Of a DNA stretch of 64,000 nucleotides, positions 32,001 to 39,451 are shown piece after piece (position 1 is the first letter of the stretch; each line of letters opens with the position of its first letter). This DNA comes from a bacterium. Its GTDB lineage: Bacteria; Chloroflexota; Anaerolineae; Caldilineales; Caldilineaceae. Under the pieces are notes generated by a model, which saw only the letters and a list, made by a program, of their open reading frames with translations, ran no database searches and was not told the origin of the DNA. The position numbers and the translations under genes were made by a program. Where the stretch lies: assembly GCA_016124945.1 (NCBI GenBank), contig WGMT01000065.1, positions 123,467-187,466 of the forward strand. Reading direction: 5' to 3'.

Positions 32001-33187
32001 CCGCCGACAACGGCGCCACGTGGACCCCGGTTGCATCGTCTACGGGCAGCGGGGCGGTCAACGTGCTCTCGTCGGAACTGGCAGCAAGCACACAAGGCCG
32101 TATCCGCGTCGTCGCCGGTGACGGCCTCAAGAGTGGATCGGCCACGTCGGCGGCCTTCAGCGTGGCCGCGCAGCCGCCGCGGCCCTTCATCTCCGCGCCG
32201 CTGGATGGGGCGACCCTGACCGAAAGCCAGATCGTCGATCTCATCGGCGGGGCACGCGACGCCACCGATGGCTATCTCGACCCGTCTGCCTTGACGTGGC
32301 AGAGCGACCGTGACGGCGACCTGGGCGTCGGGGATCTGGTAAGCGTCCACCTCAGCGTGGGGACGCATGTACTCACCTTAACGGCGCAGAACAGCGCAGG
32401 GCAGACGGCAGCGGCGACGGTCACCGTCAGCGTGGCAGGCGACTACGACGGCGACAGCATCCTCGACAGCGTGGAAGCCGCCGACGGCCTCAACCCGCTG
32501 ACCTCCGCCGACGCACTGAGCGACGCCGACGGCGATGGGCTGTCTTTGCGCATGGAAAAGAATTGGGGCACTGATCCCAACACGGCGGACAGCGACGGCG
32601 ACGGTCGCCCCGACGATGTGGAGATCGGCCAGGGATCGAACCCGGTTGTAGACGATCCTGCGCCTGCGCCAAATGCGTTACAGGTGTGGCCCGGCGAGTT
32701 GACCTTCGCCGCCGATCTTTCCGGCGACGGCACACTGCCGCAGCACGCGCTCCAGATCACAAGCCGTCAACCTGTCACGTGGACGCTGAGCAGCGACGCG
32801 CCGTGGCTCCTCTTCAGCCAGGCCGAAGGGCAGACGCCGGGCGTTCCCACCCTCCTCGTCAACCCCGCCGCGCTGGAAAACGGCGCGCACACCGGGAATC
32901 TCACTGTCAGCGCCGCCGGGCTCGCTTCGGTGAGCGTGCCGGTGACGGTCATGGTAACGAACAAGGGCAACTACTGCGACGTCAACGGCGACGGCGTCCT
33001 CGACCAGGCAGATGTGGATGCTGTCAGCGCCCGCGTGGGCAGCAACAACAGCCAGGACGGCTTCGCCTACCGCTACGATCTGGATCGCAACGGCGTCATC
33101 GATCAACAGGACGTCGTCCTGGCGCAGGGGTGTTTTGCGGCAGAAGGGAGTGGGGTACGGGTCTTCTTGCCGGCGGTGAGAAAGTGA
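26003..33187 (+). CDS. Giant secreted multidomain protein: LamG, kelch/propeller, IPT/TIG, HExxH, dockerin-like
   Basis: The 2,394-residue product starts with a signal peptide (hydrophobic about 5-25, cleavage near STASAA). In order: LamG-like domain (about 65-250), kelch-type beta-propeller (about 290-565), a second propeller of sensor type (about 740-1210), two IPT/TIG domains (about 1215-1375), and a region with HEMGH (His1700 to His1704), a zinc-protease signature. Ig-like domains follow, then a thrombospondin-3-like Ca-binding segment (about 2150-2220) and a dockerin-type EF repeat (CDVNGDGVLDQADVD, DLDRNGVIDQQDV) before the terminal VFLPAVRK. It is probably a cell-surface or exported adhesin or protease. 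Start: the ATG at 26003 has AGGAGAG upstream; the frame is open from 25811. Confidence 0.88.
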   Translation: MRTLLNYLLLFALLLGNLVPSTASAATRTTFASPPQSPPTQDDPDVPREVAATDVFAPYAYWQNSSDAYVAVAHDDALNPQDGATYEAWIFPSSVSGCHAIMSKGYTQGYWMGICNGRIRFAAGASIAYQESVTTILPNVWTHIAVVWDPAFNIRRFFINGDFDSLGIADPGPTGTRELRIGADIPADAFAGFIAEARIWNVARDQADIRRTMHSYVDEQMPGLVAAWPFRSNYIDVIGGRAGTPTGTLKGIYFVGTDTVHPFPLRPATVTPDEIFNVLPHRRDSAATAYVTGWDRALLIGGNVDGVESNRIDSVTGGDGNFLALGTLPLALSQASAAYDPQRRKVYVFGGSSGGVAQKTIYAVDPTSGVVSPLAATLPEAARAGAAVYHPGLGKIFVLGGVTDDMTRLDRVSLFDPANETLTPATFALPTGLSSPTAIYATAANRIFIFGGIGPGDVVVDTIYQLEANNGGGAVVLAPVTLGMPDRGMAAVEDGESNLIYLLGGAVNDRVWAFDPLLGQLWKTPIELSGRRFWPAALYSPTNRHALLLGGYDGAQGQTNVWKFDLGDGPPIKLGHWDFDFSGGTVYDITGAADRIIVGTSSGATLRTEGGSAYYSPSSLGGTEVRQVHYTPANGYNWFLVDRNRIVYDNGSGIVKLWPSASQSEWVNDFNPYGDSPVIATAINTLVPQGYPSLLWRWGFGGNVFWHESWNGCQSSFGLVNRGSNQIWGLVVEHSVCGPRSAPIEPNNVEPNTAQPRAVDAGGDVYMQGLIYNWFTGQFSEADYGKICFDGSFTPTGMDFGTNGDFWVAGNTGVCRYPAATIPGTPGVQWRYNVMNLPTGVNPTKPSIDRDGRVWFGVDNDATHSGGLTVFEVLGKEPNRQSVWTTDYTWLNAPIGSKTPSGAADYDSSINVVYANGERVWSARGSQIYTLAQRWQQIDERNNLRDKTLTGVWTMRGRLFAVGADDLYILQPDGITWENLGIAGVKDVVADAQGEIWIGAADGVRRYVPGGVDEIASPTPAPTGPIHALTVDGQGRVWIGGADGLTLYDRGRFVTTLALPTGGVITSLLADRGNLLWVSTDAGLARFDPNDATWTIFTTENGLPNNSVGDVVQLRNGWYAISHAAGVVQYRGDNTFVGYSISGAHLPLTVDERGRLWAGGNVVDGDAWVNYTWANSGLASNSVADNAADGTDRVWFAHPGGGVSVRGSTLPPLAEQVPLINDITPKAGSAGDEIQILGTGFGIDRAAVEVTIGGVPVEVRELSDTVIKVRLNENNISGQVSVLKNRKRRTTGSAIFCAIPQISVNGVSPTGGTVGVPVTLSGTNFDPEARVVLGGAVRDGWVRSPTRITTEIRPGDGVGAVKVINTCGNEAVANRSFNKIDLSVAQLNLSQGLPGQPLLYARPTSLQHYLRSSSAPRTNDVVAVDRVEITFTDPRNNASYTYQRPYTGAVPVRTGAPSDAEMRDIVNSLHVFNIAPIGGAGFVAGDLKIDVELLNRGNSVTKFSTTQRFEQNISTRVILVPIMRQNYTAAQLDTLKNNTDRNLDELRRRIMPTGDVDFVWSNDIIVPDEQLELDNFFELFQYAPQLDRARSRWNDRTPADALITFGVVEPTIVMGNADGYGLWPDASAMANTMGLNVLDTLCDVANGVVNTLSFGLLGSDDGCHLSIPLYIGWAKGDDGVFRGDTNNVNRTMQSSYLFAHEMGHILNLIKPWAVNGSIHDNLSHSINDEIGPRGTLTTSSKSCGQLNEGFFDWNLSFYVQPGVVDPVVNPISGQQFYPQNNSNAWTPRAKAMMSYACAKYNNNSFFEPVDHHMIRATVGGTDLSGFINNLVPQAATAQVNERAIFPRTVPGRRLHVSGTVARDGSGGELSRVEALSEEAQLSLSFETGYWLVQRSADGAEVSRMGLFPVFDTIHKHDDHGPHDESPLGFFAATTVLDETTRTLELVYDNTVLDSFTAGTNAPVVQITSPTGGSFTGDVIPVTWTATDADGDALEISIDYSADNGATWTPVASSTGSGAVNVLSSELAASTQGRIRVVAGDGLKSGSATSAAFSVAAQPPRPFISAPLDGATLTESQIVDLIGGARDATDGYLDPSALTWQSDRDGDLGVGDLVSVHLSVGTHVLTLTAQNSAGQTAAATVTVSVAGDYDGDSILDSVEAADGLNPLTSADALSDADGDGLSLRMEKNWGTDPNTADSDGDGRPDDVEIGQGSNPVVDDPAPAPNALQVWPGELTFAADLSGDGTLPQHALQITSRQPVTWTLSSDAPWLLFSQAEGQTPGVPTLLVNPAALENGAHTGNLTVSAAGLASVSVPVTVMVTNKGNYCDVNGDGVLDQADVDAVSARVGSNNSQDGFAYRYDLDRNGVIDQQDVVLAQGCFAAEGSGVRVFLPAVRK

Positions 33188-33212
33188 TGATGGGATGATG
33201 AGATGATGGGCT
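33183..33212. repeat. Heptad array at the stop codon
   Basis: ATGATGG GATGATG AGATGAT GGG follows directly on the final codons of the giant gene, and its first TGA is the stop codon. Confidence 0.65.
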
Positions 33213-33234
33213 AGCGGACATCGAAGACGGTGGA

Positions 33235-33304
33235 GACAGTGCCTGGTACGGGTCGGCGAATCGCCTGTCAAAGCTTAGGCGTTTGACCCGTACCAGGCAA
33301 TGTC
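33235..33304. repeat. REP-like palindrome, copy 2
   Basis: GACAGTGCCTGGTACGGGTC (33235-33254) pairs with GACCCGTACCAGGCAATGTC (33285-33304) at 19 of 20 positions. It belongs to the same family as the copy before the giant gene, so that gene is bracketed by two copies. Confidence 0.85.
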
Positions 33305-33443
33305 TGCCCCCATCCTGAAACACACCAAGGTATTTTGACAGGCTTGTCAATCAGATCACCGATCAGCTATATTATGATCGGAATGTGTGCATAGACTATC
33401 ATGCGGAGAAGCACATGCCGACTGCATTACGAAAACGAAACTG

Positions 33444-33722
33444 ATGACCGCTAGAGCAACAAATGTCCTCGTCACCGAAGACACACTTTCCGTCGATCTC
33501 GAAGATGGTCGCACAATCGCTGTACCCATCGGCTGGTACCCACGTCTGGCGCATGGGACGCCTACTGAACGCGACCACTATGAGATCAGCGGCGCCGGAT
33601 ACGGGATTCACTGGCTCGAACTCGACGAAGACATTGGCGTCGAAGGGCTGCTGCTTGGTCGCAAGTCCACAGAAAGTCCTGCTTCCTTTGCGCGTTGGCT
33701 TGATCAACGCTCAAGCCGGTGA
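33444..33722 (+). CDS. DUF2442 domain protein
   Basis: The 92-residue product matches the DUF2442 pattern: VLVTEDTLSVDLEDGRTIAVPIGWYPRL, then a GIHWLELDEDIGVEGLLLG strand-turn close to the C-terminus. DUF2442 genes are often paired with DUF4160 genes and have been discussed as toxin-antitoxin-like. Here the ATG at 33444 overlaps a TGA (TGATG) ending a nine-codon reading frame that starts ATG-CCG-ACT (33414), the typical opening of a DUF4160 protein. The partner may therefore be a deletion remnant. A start at 33387 would add 19 unrelated residues. Confidence 0.75.
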   Translation: MTARATNVLVTEDTLSVDLEDGRTIAVPIGWYPRLAHGTPTERDHYEISGAGYGIHWLELDEDIGVEGLLLGRKSTESPASFARWLDQRSSR

Positions 33723-33814
33723 ACCGGTAGCGATTGTGGGGTAAAGATGACCAAATCAATCTGGTAAGAGGCGAAGTCGCCCACATCGAACAGGCCACCG
33801 CCTAAAGCACAAAC

Positions 33815-33833
33815 TGTACGATCCCCTGTACGA
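33815..33833. promoter_or_regulatory. TGTACGA direct-repeat pair upstream of the CHAT gene
   Basis: TGTACGA occurs at 33815 and 33827, 12 bp apart, with the same spacing as the pairs near 25680-25738. It lies about 135 bp before the CHAT gene start, in an otherwise featureless spacer (33723-33961). Confidence 0.55.
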
Positions 33834-33961
33834 CTCTCCTGCTTGAACTCCGCTCTGCTTCATGATTTGATTATACACACCGCCACATATGAATTCATCA
33901 ACTAGCCGGTACGCGTCAACGCGCACCGGCTCACGCCGCTGTTCCGAAAGCACAGGGTGAG

Positions 33962-35824
33962 ATGATGGACTACGTCAACTTCGATTTGGAGCTACTGCGC
34001 ACCGAGACGGGCTACCGCGCCAAGGTGATAGACTCCCCTGCCGGGCAGGCCAGCCATGAGTTCGCCCTCCCCTTCTCAACAGTGGAAATCGAAAATCTGA
34101 TCCTGCGTATGGGCATCGTACGCGAACCGATGCGCGGCACTGGTTCTCCGCGCATGGAGGCCGCTCGCACCTTTGGCGATCAACTCTTTCAGACTGTGTT
34201 CGGCGGCGATGTGCGCGTCTGCCTGCTCGACAGCCTGGTCCACAGCAAACAGAACGGCTGCGGGCTCCGCCTTCGCCTGCGCATGGGCGACGCATCGGAA
34301 TTGATCGACCTACCCTGGGAGTTCCTTTACGACACAACCGCCGGTCGGTTTCTGACCCTTTCCATGGCCACGCCGATTGTCCGTTTCATCGAGATGCCCG
34401 GTCGGCTCCTTCCTTTGGCGGTAGCGTTTCCGCTGCATGTACTGGCCGTCATCGCCGGCCCCACCGATTACCCGGCATTGGATGTGGAAACGGAATGGGG
34501 CAAGGTACAAAAGGCACTTGGCCCGCTGGTAGATCAAGGCACTGTGCAGTTGCATCGCCTGGCAGATCCAAGCCTGGCAGGGCTGCAAAAGTACCTGCGC
34601 CGGGTCGATGTGCATGTGCTGCACTTTGTGGGACACGGCGATTTTGACAGCGCATCGAGTACAGGAACGTTGATCTTTGCCGACGAGCATGGTCGGGGCC
34701 GTCCTGTAGGGGGGCAGGAGTTGGGCACCCTGCTATATGACGAGAAGAGCATCCGGTTGGCCGTACTCAACGCATGCGAAGGCGCTCGCACCAGTCGCAG
34801 CGATCCTTTTGCCGGGGTTGCCCAAAGCCTTGTGCAACAGGGCATCCCTGCCGTGATTGCCATGCAGTTTCAGATCAGCGATCCGGCGGCCATCGAACTC
34901 TCCTCGTCGTTTTATGCGGCCCTGGCCGACGGTTATCCTGTGGACGCAGCGTTGGGCGAAGCGCGCAAAGCCCTCTTCGCCCACCAAAACAGCACAGAAT
35001 GGGGCACACCGGTGCTCTACCTGCGCGCCGCAGACGGCGCCATCTTCGATATGCAGCAGATGAACAGAGCGTCGAACACCTCTGTCGCCGCCATCCCAGC
35101 CACCCCACCCAGCGTGGACAGACACATCTCCCCGATCTGGCGCTCTACACGTCTCATGTGGGCGGTGGGGGGATTGGGCCTGTTGCTCTTGATTGCCTTG
35201 ATCCTGCCGCGCTTCCTGCGGAAAAGCCCCACGCAACCGGCGGGACAGAGCTCGCCCGTGCTTTTCCGTTTTGGGCCTGAATACGCCAGTTGGCAGAGTG
35301 ACCCGACGGAGTGGACCCTTGTGGAAGTCGATCCAGGCGAATATGTGCTCCAGGGCAACACGCAGAATCGAGACGGCACTTCGTCTGCACCGCCCAACAC
35401 AGACCTCTTCAAAGATTGGCAGAATTTAGATCTACGCATGCAGGTCCAAATCGTGGAAGTAGGCCTCCCAGATGACGATCTGCCCGATCTTTGGATCTCC
35501 ATCCGTCACGATCCAACTCGGATGACAGGCTGTGAAGGCTACAATTTTGCCCTGGATCTTTCCGCTCAGCAGGCCAATCTTTCCCCCATCAGCGGCATCG
35601 ATTGCCCCTGGGAGATGCTGGCGGCGAACCCGATGCGCATCCAAGCAGGGGAATGGTACGATCTGCGGATGTCCGCAGCGGAAGACCGTCTGGGCCTGTG
35701 GATTGACAATCAACGTGTGCTCGAAGCCAGCGACAATCGATCCGCCCAAGGCTTCTTTTTCCTCAACGTGGGGACAGGCGCCACTGTCCAATTCCGTGAA
35801 GTACGCGCGACCCGGCTGCCGTAA
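33962..35824 (+). CDS. CHAT-domain (caspase-like) protease with membrane anchor and lectin-like C-terminus
   Basis: The 620-residue protein opens with the CHAT-associated N-terminal region (LIDLPWEFLYD) and a CHAT protease domain (about 150-360). H225 in VLHFVGHGDF and C272 in AVLNACEGA form the catalytic dyad. A linker is followed by one membrane segment (about 399-420, MWAVGGLGLLLLIALIL) and a C-terminal beta-sandwich (about 440-620) like LamG/DUF1080 modules. The caspase-like part should be cytoplasmic and the lectin-like part outside. RBS AGGGTGA precedes ATGATG (33962 or 33965). The GH44 gene starts 33 bp downstream, probably in the same operon. Confidence 0.87.
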   Translation: MMDYVNFDLELLRTETGYRAKVIDSPAGQASHEFALPFSTVEIENLILRMGIVREPMRGTGSPRMEAARTFGDQLFQTVFGGDVRVCLLDSLVHSKQNGCGLRLRLRMGDASELIDLPWEFLYDTTAGRFLTLSMATPIVRFIEMPGRLLPLAVAFPLHVLAVIAGPTDYPALDVETEWGKVQKALGPLVDQGTVQLHRLADPSLAGLQKYLRRVDVHVLHFVGHGDFDSASSTGTLIFADEHGRGRPVGGQELGTLLYDEKSIRLAVLNACEGARTSRSDPFAGVAQSLVQQGIPAVIAMQFQISDPAAIELSSSFYAALADGYPVDAALGEARKALFAHQNSTEWGTPVLYLRAADGAIFDMQQMNRASNTSVAAIPATPPSVDRHISPIWRSTRLMWAVGGLGLLLLIALILPRFLRKSPTQPAGQSSPVLFRFGPEYASWQSDPTEWTLVEVDPGEYVLQGNTQNRDGTSSAPPNTDLFKDWQNLDLRMQVQIVEVGLPDDDLPDLWISIRHDPTRMTGCEGYNFALDLSAQQANLSPISGIDCPWEMLAANPMRIQAGEWYDLRMSAAEDRLGLWIDNQRVLEASDNRSAQGFFFLNVGTGATVQFREVRATRLP

Positions 35825-35857
35825 CAGGCTGATCAAGGCTGAATTTAGGAGGTCTGT

Positions 35858-38800
35858 ATGATTCAAAGGGTGATCCATCGGTTGCTCTTCTGTGTAAGCG
35901 GTATGATTATCCTGGCCGGGCTGGGCATCGGGAGTGGACACCTCCTGGCGCTGCGCGCTGCCCCCCAGGCCGGGGATCTGCTCGTCTTCGCCGACGCCCT
36001 TGCCGCTGGCTGGGAGAACTGGTCTTGGGAGACCACGGTTGACTTTGCCGCAACGGCGCAGGTTCACACTGGCGTCCACGCGCTCAGCGCCCGGGTCGAC
36101 AACGCCTGGGCCGGGCTTTCGCTGCACAGCCCTACGCCCATCGACACCAGCACGTATACCGCCATCGACTTTTGGATCTACGGTGGCGTGGGTGGCGCTT
36201 CGCTGACGCTCTACACCCAGCCTACCAGCGATGGCGCGCCGGGCACATCGATCCCGGTCAACGGCCCCGCCGGCGCGTGGACCCACATCACCGTTCCCCT
36301 GAGCAGCCTGGGCAATCCCACCGCTATCCAGCGCATCAACTTCCAGGACGCAACCGGGGCTGCACAATCTACCTTCTACATCGACGACCTAAAACTAGTA
36401 GCCGCTGCCGCCCCCAGCGGCTACCCCGACCCAACTGCTGACGGCGTCCGTGCGTTCGATCGAGGACCTTCCGGCGTGGCGATTGCCCCCAATGGCCGTG
36501 TCTACGTGCCCTTCTACAAAGTGGACGAAGTCCGATCCTGGCCCAACGTTGACGCCATGCTCAACGGCGGCGCGCCCGATCTCGTCTTTGGCGGCGATAT
36601 CGGCGATCCAGACGTTCAGTGCAACGGCAGCCCGTCGGCCACCGTCCTCTGTGGACCCGAAAGCGTGGCGGTGGACGCGGCGGGCAACCTCTACGTGGCC
36701 GACACCTACCACCACCGCATCGTCATCTTCCTCAATCCCGACACCGATGCCAGCCCCACCGCGGCAGACAACTGGTTGGGCCAGCCCAATCTCAGCAGTG
36801 AAGATGCCAACTTTGACAGCGTAGCCGCCGACGGTATCGTGGAAGGTTTCTGCCTTCCCCGCGGGATTGCCGTAGACGGCAGCGGGACGGTCTACGTGGC
36901 CGACGAGTGGAATCACCGCGTGCTCATCTTCGACACTCCTCTCACCACGGATCGACTGCCGGATCGGGTGCTGGGCCGGGCGACCCTGGACGACGGTATC
37001 AACGCGCAGTGCGGCAGCAGCTTTCCCGCCGGTAGCAGCGCCGCCAATCGGCTTTACACCCCTCTGGGCGTCGCCGTGGACAGCAGCGGGCAGGTCTACG
37101 TGGCGGATCTGTTCAACAGCCGCGTGCAGCGCTTCGCCCCGCCGCTGGCCAACGACATGAACGCCACCAGCATCGGCGGGCTAAACTTTCCACACGATGT
37201 GGCAGTGGACGGCAGCGACAACCTCTACGTGGCCGACACGCGCAACAACCGTGTGCTCGTCTTTGCCCACCCGCCCAGCAATGACACTACGGCGGATCAT
37301 GAGTTCACCGGCTTGAGTTACCCCATGGGCATGGATTTCACTGCCGTGGGCGATCTGGTACAGGCCAACTGCGGCCCCAATTCTCTGGCCGCGCCGGACA
37401 ATTACCCGCCCTGCCTGACAAACCCGCGAGATGTACGCGTCTTCCGCGCGCCGGCTGCAGCACCAACAGCCACATCAACGGCAACAGCCACATCGACAGC
37501 CACCACCGGTGCTGGGACACCAACCGCGACGGCGACGCCCACCGCCACGCCACCCGTCAACGTGGACATCACCCTCTCCGTCGACGTGGCTGCCGAGCGC
37601 CGCGCCATCAGCGACTACATCTACGGCATCCACTACGTCGAGGACGAGCCCTTCGCGCAGGAGATCGACCTGCCCGTGCGCCGTTGGGGCGGCAACGACA
37701 CCACCCGCTACAACTGGCAGAACGACATGTTCGGCAACCCCGACTGGTACTTCGAGAACGAGTACAAAACCACCTCTGCCGACGACTTTGTAGACAAAAA
37801 CCAGCGCACCGGCGCAGACAGCATCATCACCATCCCCATGAGCGGCTGGGTGGCCAAGAATCCCGGCCAGGTAGGAGACAGCAGCACCTACCCATGCAGC
37901 TTCGACACACGCAAATATAATTACACGCCGCAGCCCTACCGCTACGGCGACGGCTCCATCGCCCGCCCCGCCACCGATCCCGACGATCCAAACCGATCCC
38001 ACTGCGGCAGCGGCATTACCGGCTACCAAAATGGACGGGCCGTCTTCTTCCAGGGCAACGATCCCACCGACACCAGTATCGCCGTCACTTCCCAATGGGC
38101 CACCGACTGGATCGCCCATCTGATCCAGAGCCACGGCACGGCGGACAGTGGCGGTGTACGCTTTTACGGGCTGGACAATGAACCGGATCTCTGGCACGAA
38201 ACGCACCGCGACGTCTTCCCCACGGCGTTGACCTACGATCAAATCCGCCAGCGCGCCTACGACTACGCCGCCGCCATCAAGGCCGCCGATCCGGCGGCGC
38301 AGATCCTGGGGCCGGTGCTCATGGGGTGGACCTACTATTGGCATTCCCCGCGCGATGGGCAGCAGGAATTGTGGGTCACCCGCCCGGATCGCATGTCCCA
38401 CGGCGACGTGCCGCTTGTGCCCTGGTACTTGCAGCAGATGAAAGCCTACAACGATCAACACGGCGTGCGCCTGCTCGACTATCTTGATCTGCACTACTAT
38501 CCGCAAAATGGGGTGGATCTGCGCAGTGTGGGGGACGCCTCTATGCAGGCGTTACGGCTGCGTTCGACTCGGTCGTTGTGGGATGAGACCTACGTAGATG
38601 AAAGCTGGATCGCGCAGGCCGGGCCGGACGGCGGCATTGTCAAGCTGATCCCCCGTATGCGCGAGTGGGTGGATCAGAACTATCCCGGCACCAGGTTGGC
38701 GATCACCGAGTACAACTGGGGCGGATTAGATCACATCAACGGCGCGCTGACCCAGGCCGACATTCTGGGCATCTTTGGGCGCGAAGGCATGGATCTGGCC

Positions 38801-39250
38801 ACGCTTTTTGACACGCCCTACGGCAACGGCGGTAACTTCACGCCCAACGGGCCGACGGGTTACACCTTCCGTATGTTCCGCAACTACGATGGCAACGGAT
38901 CGAAGTTCGGCGACGTCAGCGTGGACGCCGCCAGCAGCGATCAAGGACGGCTGGCGATCTACGCGTCTCAGCGCAGCGTCGACAACGCTGTCACCTTGCT
39001 CGTCATCAACAAGACCGGCGCGCCGCTTACGGCGAATCTCACAACCGCCAATCTTCAGTCACCTGTCTCTGTCGCCGCCGTTTACCGCTACAGCAGTGAC
39101 AATCTCAACGCCATCGTCCAGGCGGCGGATCAGCCGATCAACGGCGGCGTTATCACGGCGTCTTTCCCGGCCAACTCGCTCATGCTCTTCGTACTGCCAC
39201 AGAGCGACGTTCCCAACTTCCAAATCTTCCTGCCCAGCCTGAGCAGATAG
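35858..39250 (+). CDS. Secreted protein: CBM-like, NHL beta-propeller and GH44 glycoside hydrolase
   Basis: The 1,130-residue product has a signal peptide (about 8-33), a carbohydrate-binding-like beta-sandwich (about 40-185), NHL propeller repeats (about 200-520, e.g. VAVDAAGNLYVADTYHHRI) and a Pro-Thr linker (about 530-560). A C-terminal GH44 module (about 565-1110) follows, with RRWGGNDTTRYNW, acid/base E775 in LDNEPDLW and nucleophile E951 in AITEYNWGG. GH44 enzymes cut cellulose, xyloglucan or related beta-glucans. It ends in IFLPSLSR, matching the end of the giant protein. The AGGAGG ribosome-binding site is excellent. It lies 33 bp after the CHAT gene. Confidence 0.9.
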   Translation: MIQRVIHRLLFCVSGMIILAGLGIGSGHLLALRAAPQAGDLLVFADALAAGWENWSWETTVDFAATAQVHTGVHALSARVDNAWAGLSLHSPTPIDTSTYTAIDFWIYGGVGGASLTLYTQPTSDGAPGTSIPVNGPAGAWTHITVPLSSLGNPTAIQRINFQDATGAAQSTFYIDDLKLVAAAAPSGYPDPTADGVRAFDRGPSGVAIAPNGRVYVPFYKVDEVRSWPNVDAMLNGGAPDLVFGGDIGDPDVQCNGSPSATVLCGPESVAVDAAGNLYVADTYHHRIVIFLNPDTDASPTAADNWLGQPNLSSEDANFDSVAADGIVEGFCLPRGIAVDGSGTVYVADEWNHRVLIFDTPLTTDRLPDRVLGRATLDDGINAQCGSSFPAGSSAANRLYTPLGVAVDSSGQVYVADLFNSRVQRFAPPLANDMNATSIGGLNFPHDVAVDGSDNLYVADTRNNRVLVFAHPPSNDTTADHEFTGLSYPMGMDFTAVGDLVQANCGPNSLAAPDNYPPCLTNPRDVRVFRAPAAAPTATSTATATSTATTGAGTPTATATPTATPPVNVDITLSVDVAAERRAISDYIYGIHYVEDEPFAQEIDLPVRRWGGNDTTRYNWQNDMFGNPDWYFENEYKTTSADDFVDKNQRTGADSIITIPMSGWVAKNPGQVGDSSTYPCSFDTRKYNYTPQPYRYGDGSIARPATDPDDPNRSHCGSGITGYQNGRAVFFQGNDPTDTSIAVTSQWATDWIAHLIQSHGTADSGGVRFYGLDNEPDLWHETHRDVFPTALTYDQIRQRAYDYAAAIKAADPAAQILGPVLMGWTYYWHSPRDGQQELWVTRPDRMSHGDVPLVPWYLQQMKAYNDQHGVRLLDYLDLHYYPQNGVDLRSVGDASMQALRLRSTRSLWDETYVDESWIAQAGPDGGIVKLIPRMREWVDQNYPGTRLAITEYNWGGLDHINGALTQADILGIFGREGMDLATLFDTPYGNGGNFTPNGPTGYTFRMFRNYDGNGSKFGDVSVDAASSDQGRLAIYASQRSVDNAVTLLVINKTGAPLTANLTTANLQSPVSVAAVYRYSSDNLNAIVQAADQPINGGVITASFPANSLMLFVLPQSDVPNFQIFLPSLSR

Positions 39251-39270
39251 GGAGAAAACGGATAAAAATC

Positions 39271-39451
39271 TATCCACGAAGCCACACGAAAAAACACGAA
39301 GACAAAGGCAGAAAGAGAACCACAGATTGCACGGATTTCAGGATTTCCAGAAGATTCTTTCAAATCTCTGCGAATCCTTTTAATCCGTGAAATCTGTGGA
39401 AATTCTTCTGGCTTTTCTGTCTTCGTGTTTCTTTGTGTAGCTTCGTGGATC
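39271..39451. repeat. Long MITE-like palindrome between convergent genes
   Basis: The outer arm ATCCACGAAGCCACACGAA...AACACGAAGACA (from 39271) pairs imperfectly with TGTCTTCGTGTTTC...CTTCGTGGAT (to 39451). An inner pair (CACAGATT...GGATTT against AATCCG...AATCTGTG) continues the fold. Its right end reaches into the CorC-like gene and supplies that gene's stop codon. No transposase ORF is inside, so it could only move in trans. Confidence 0.75.

Noticed and set aside
39271..39451. Insertion sequence
   Set aside because: No transposase ORF and too short; only a palindromic non-autonomous element can be claimed.
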